This document shows positions 5,398 to 6,674 of a DNA stretch of 6,674 bases, piece after piece (the stretch's first letter is position 1; every line of letters starts with the position of its first letter). The notes below the pieces were generated by a model. The model ran no database searches. It had not been told where the DNA came from and worked only from the letters and a program-made list of their open reading frames with translations. Made by a program: the position numbers and the translations under genes. Source of the stretch: Promethearchaeota archaeon (GTDB lineage: Archaea > Asgardarchaeota > Lokiarchaeia > Sigyniarchaeales > SOKP01); assembly GCA_016840695.1 (NCBI GenBank), contig JAEORV010000091.1, positions 1 to 6,674 of the forward strand, written 5' to 3'.

Positions 5398-6455
5398 ACT
5401 ATGATATTAATATAGATATTCAAGAAATTATAAAACGGCTCGAGAAAGAAAACATTTCTTTTAAGGGAAAGACTTTTTTGATAACGGGAGGAGCGGGTTT
5501 CCTTGGTTCATGGGTATGTGACGTTTTAGTTAAGCAAGGAGCTTATTGCATCTGTTTGGATAATTTATCTTCTGGTCAATTTGAGAATATATCCCATCTA
5601 ATGGAACAAGAAAATTTTAGATTCATTAACCATGACATCTCGAATCCAATATTTTTTGGTATAACTCATCATCCAACAGGAATCTGCGTAGGAGATATTA
5701 AAAAGATAGATATTGTCATGCACATGGCAAGTAGAGCATCTCCCTTTGAATTTCAGCAATTCCCAATTCCCATTTTAAAAAGCAACACTCTCGGAACGAT
5801 GATCGCCTTAGGCATAACCAAAGCACACAATGCTCTTTTTTTCTATACGAGCACATCGGAAGTCTATGGAAATCCTCCCGCAGAAGCGGTTCCTACTTCC
5901 GAAAGCTATTTCGGACATGTAAACCCTGTGGGTCCCCGAAGTTGTTATGACGAGTCAAAGCGAGCGGGAGAGGCGTTTATTAAAGCGTACGAACTTCAAC
6001 ACAATATAAGGACTAAAATTGTAAGAATATTCAATACTTCTGGACCAAGGATTCGACACGGTCCTGAATTTGGCAGGGTTATTCCAAACTTCGTCCATCA
6101 AGCACTGAACGACATGGATATTACAGTTTTTGGAAATGGATCGCAAACGCGCTCGTTTACTTATGTTGTTGATGAGATCGAGGGATTTTTAAAGTGTGTA
6201 TACAAGGACAACGCAATTGGAGAAGTTATTAATATGGGAAACGATAAAGAATTTACAATTCTAGAATTGGCGAAAATCATCATTGAATTAACAAATTCCA
6301 ATTCAAAAATTGTATTTAAGCCATTACCTATTGATGATCCCGTGCGGCGATGTCCTATCTTAACAAAGGCAAAAGAGATCCTTAACTGGGAACCGACTAC
6401 ATCCTTGAAAGAAGGTTTGAAAAAAACTATCAATTGGTTTAAGGATAATGAGTGA
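5394..6455 (+). CDS. UDP-glucuronate decarboxylase-like protein (UDP-xylose synthase family)
   Basis: This 353-residue extended short-chain dehydrogenase most resembles UDP-glucuronate decarboxylase, which makes UDP-xylose from UDP-glucuronate with tightly bound NAD. The Rossmann motif GGAGFLG (32-38) follows a 24-residue N-terminal helix. STSEVYG (153-159) supplies the catalytic Thr/Ser-Glu pair, and Y185-x3-K189 lies in CYDESKR. The preceding FGHVNPVGPRS matches the family stretch NVNPIGPRS. SQTRSFTYV (250-258) and the C-terminal PLPIDDPVRRCP followed by ILNWEPTTSLKEGL are also characteristic. These features favour this subgroup over dTDP-glucose dehydratase or GalE epimerases, though related decarboxylases or epimerases cannot be excluded. 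It is cytoplasmic, with no membrane segment. The gene overlaps the next one by 8 nt, implying an operon with a membrane protein and a probable surface-glycan or glycosylation role. No UDP-glucose dehydrogenase, which would supply the substrate, is in the window. Confidence 0.88.
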   Translation: MNYDINIDIQEIIKRLEKENISFKGKTFLITGGAGFLGSWVCDVLVKQGAYCICLDNLSSGQFENISHLMEQENFRFINHDISNPIFFGITHHPTGICVGDIKKIDIVMHMASRASPFEFQQFPIPILKSNTLGTMIALGITKAHNALFFYTSTSEVYGNPPAEAVPTSESYFGHVNPVGPRSCYDESKRAGEAFIKAYELQHNIRTKIVRIFNTSGPRIRHGPEFGRVIPNFVHQALNDMDITVFGNGSQTRSFTYVVDEIEGFLKCVYKDNAIGEVINMGNDKEFTILELAKIIIELTNSNSKIVFKPLPIDDPVRRCPILTKAKEILNWEPTTSLKEGLKKTINWFKDNE

Positions 6456-6674
6456 AGGTATAAAGAACAAGAAAAAATCTAATCTAGAAGTAAGTAACAA
6501 GCAATTTGAAAAATTGGTTACAGTTTGCTTATTCTTTGGCATAATCGTAGTTGGAGCTTTTGTAATATTTTTTATTTTGACTCCTGAAGAGGGATTCCTC
6601 CAGTTTGGTGTTTTACATCAAGATCCTAGTGATGGAGAATGGAAAGCAGGAAACTATATTGAAAATGTCAGTAT
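6448..6674 (+). CDS. Membrane protein resembling DUF1616 family, N-terminal part only
   Basis: The frame opens with ATG at 6448, overlaps the decarboxylase stop by 8 nt, and runs off the right edge after 75 complete codons. A basic, charged N-terminus (about 1-21) is followed by one hydrophobic segment (about 23-44, LVTVCLFFGIIVVGAFVIFF) and then TPEEGFLQFGVL and a polar stretch rich in Asp, Gly and Asn. The segment followed by TPEEG and an LQFGVL strand resembles the start of archaeal DUF1616 membrane proteins, whose function is unknown and which often sit near glycan or S-layer genes. Positive charge before the helix predicts a cytoplasmic N-terminus and an outward C-terminal domain. The tight overlap argues for co-translation with the decarboxylase. 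The coding call is good; the family call is tentative because most of the protein lies outside the window. Confidence 0.6.
   Translation, partial: MSEGIKNKKKSNLEVSNKQFEKLVTVCLFFGIIVVGAFVIFFILTPEEGFLQFGVLHQDPSDGEWKAGNYIENVS

Noticed and set aside
5217..5423. 68-codon antisense frame across the GTPase-decarboxylase gap, with a protein-like tail (DDKITFSIKKKELAIT)
   Set aside because: It starts from a TTG inside the decarboxylase gene, has no Shine-Dalgarno that I could see, is dominated by Ile, Leu, Asn and Lys as expected from AT-rich noise, and would have to run through the presumed decarboxylase promoter. A decayed gene remnant is possible but unsupported.
1..6674. CRISPR array, tRNA or rRNA gene, insertion sequence or prophage gene
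   Set aside because: I saw no regularly spaced repeats, no tRNA or rRNA-like GC-rich blocks, no transposase motifs and no flanking terminal repeats; the genes are housekeeping or metabolic with short gaps.

Overview
The window looks like a stretch of low-GC archaeal chromosome, most probably from an Asgard (Lokiarchaeia-like) archaeon. The evidence is a full-length archaeal Hef helicase-nuclease, a Ras/Rab-like small GTPase with the Asgard-style switch II (W-D-F-A-G-E) and a C-terminal zinc ribbon, T-rich archaeal-type terminators, and TATA-like promoter elements. The lineage is inferred from protein features and was not confirmed by a search. All genes lie on the + strand.

Layout: (1) 17-2353, Hef, a fork- and flap-processing helicase-nuclease. 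Its reading frame is open from base 17 but has no ATG, GTG or TTG before the Walker A motif, so its true start is a puzzle. (2) 2445-4454, a family 3 glycoside hydrolase (beta-glucosidase/beta-xylosidase type) without a signal peptide or PA14 insert. (3) 4614-5204, the small GTPase, started by TTG behind a good Shine-Dalgarno sequence. (4) 5394-6455, a UDP-glucuronate decarboxylase-like (UDP-xylose synthase) short-chain dehydrogenase. (5) 6448 to the right edge, the start of a single-pass membrane protein resembling DUF1616 proteins, overlapping the previous gene by 8 nt. The three gaps (91, 159 and 189 nt) carry T-runs that fit terminators and AT-rich stretches that fit promoters.

The first three genes look like independent transcription units, each followed by a T-run. 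The decarboxylase and the membrane protein are probably co-transcribed and suggest the start of a nucleotide-sugar/surface-glycan locus continuing to the right. The GH3 enzyme could turn over cytoplasmic glucosides or xylosides, but no link to UDP-xylose synthesis is shown. The most unusual items are the GTPase (G4 Asn to Ala, catalytic Gln to Glu, zinc ribbon in place of a lipidation tail), the missing Hef start codon, and two 9-codon mini-ORFs whose stop codons overlap the starts of the GTPase and decarboxylase genes. No RNA genes, CRISPR arrays or mobile elements were seen, and nothing here amounts to a clearly new multi-gene system.
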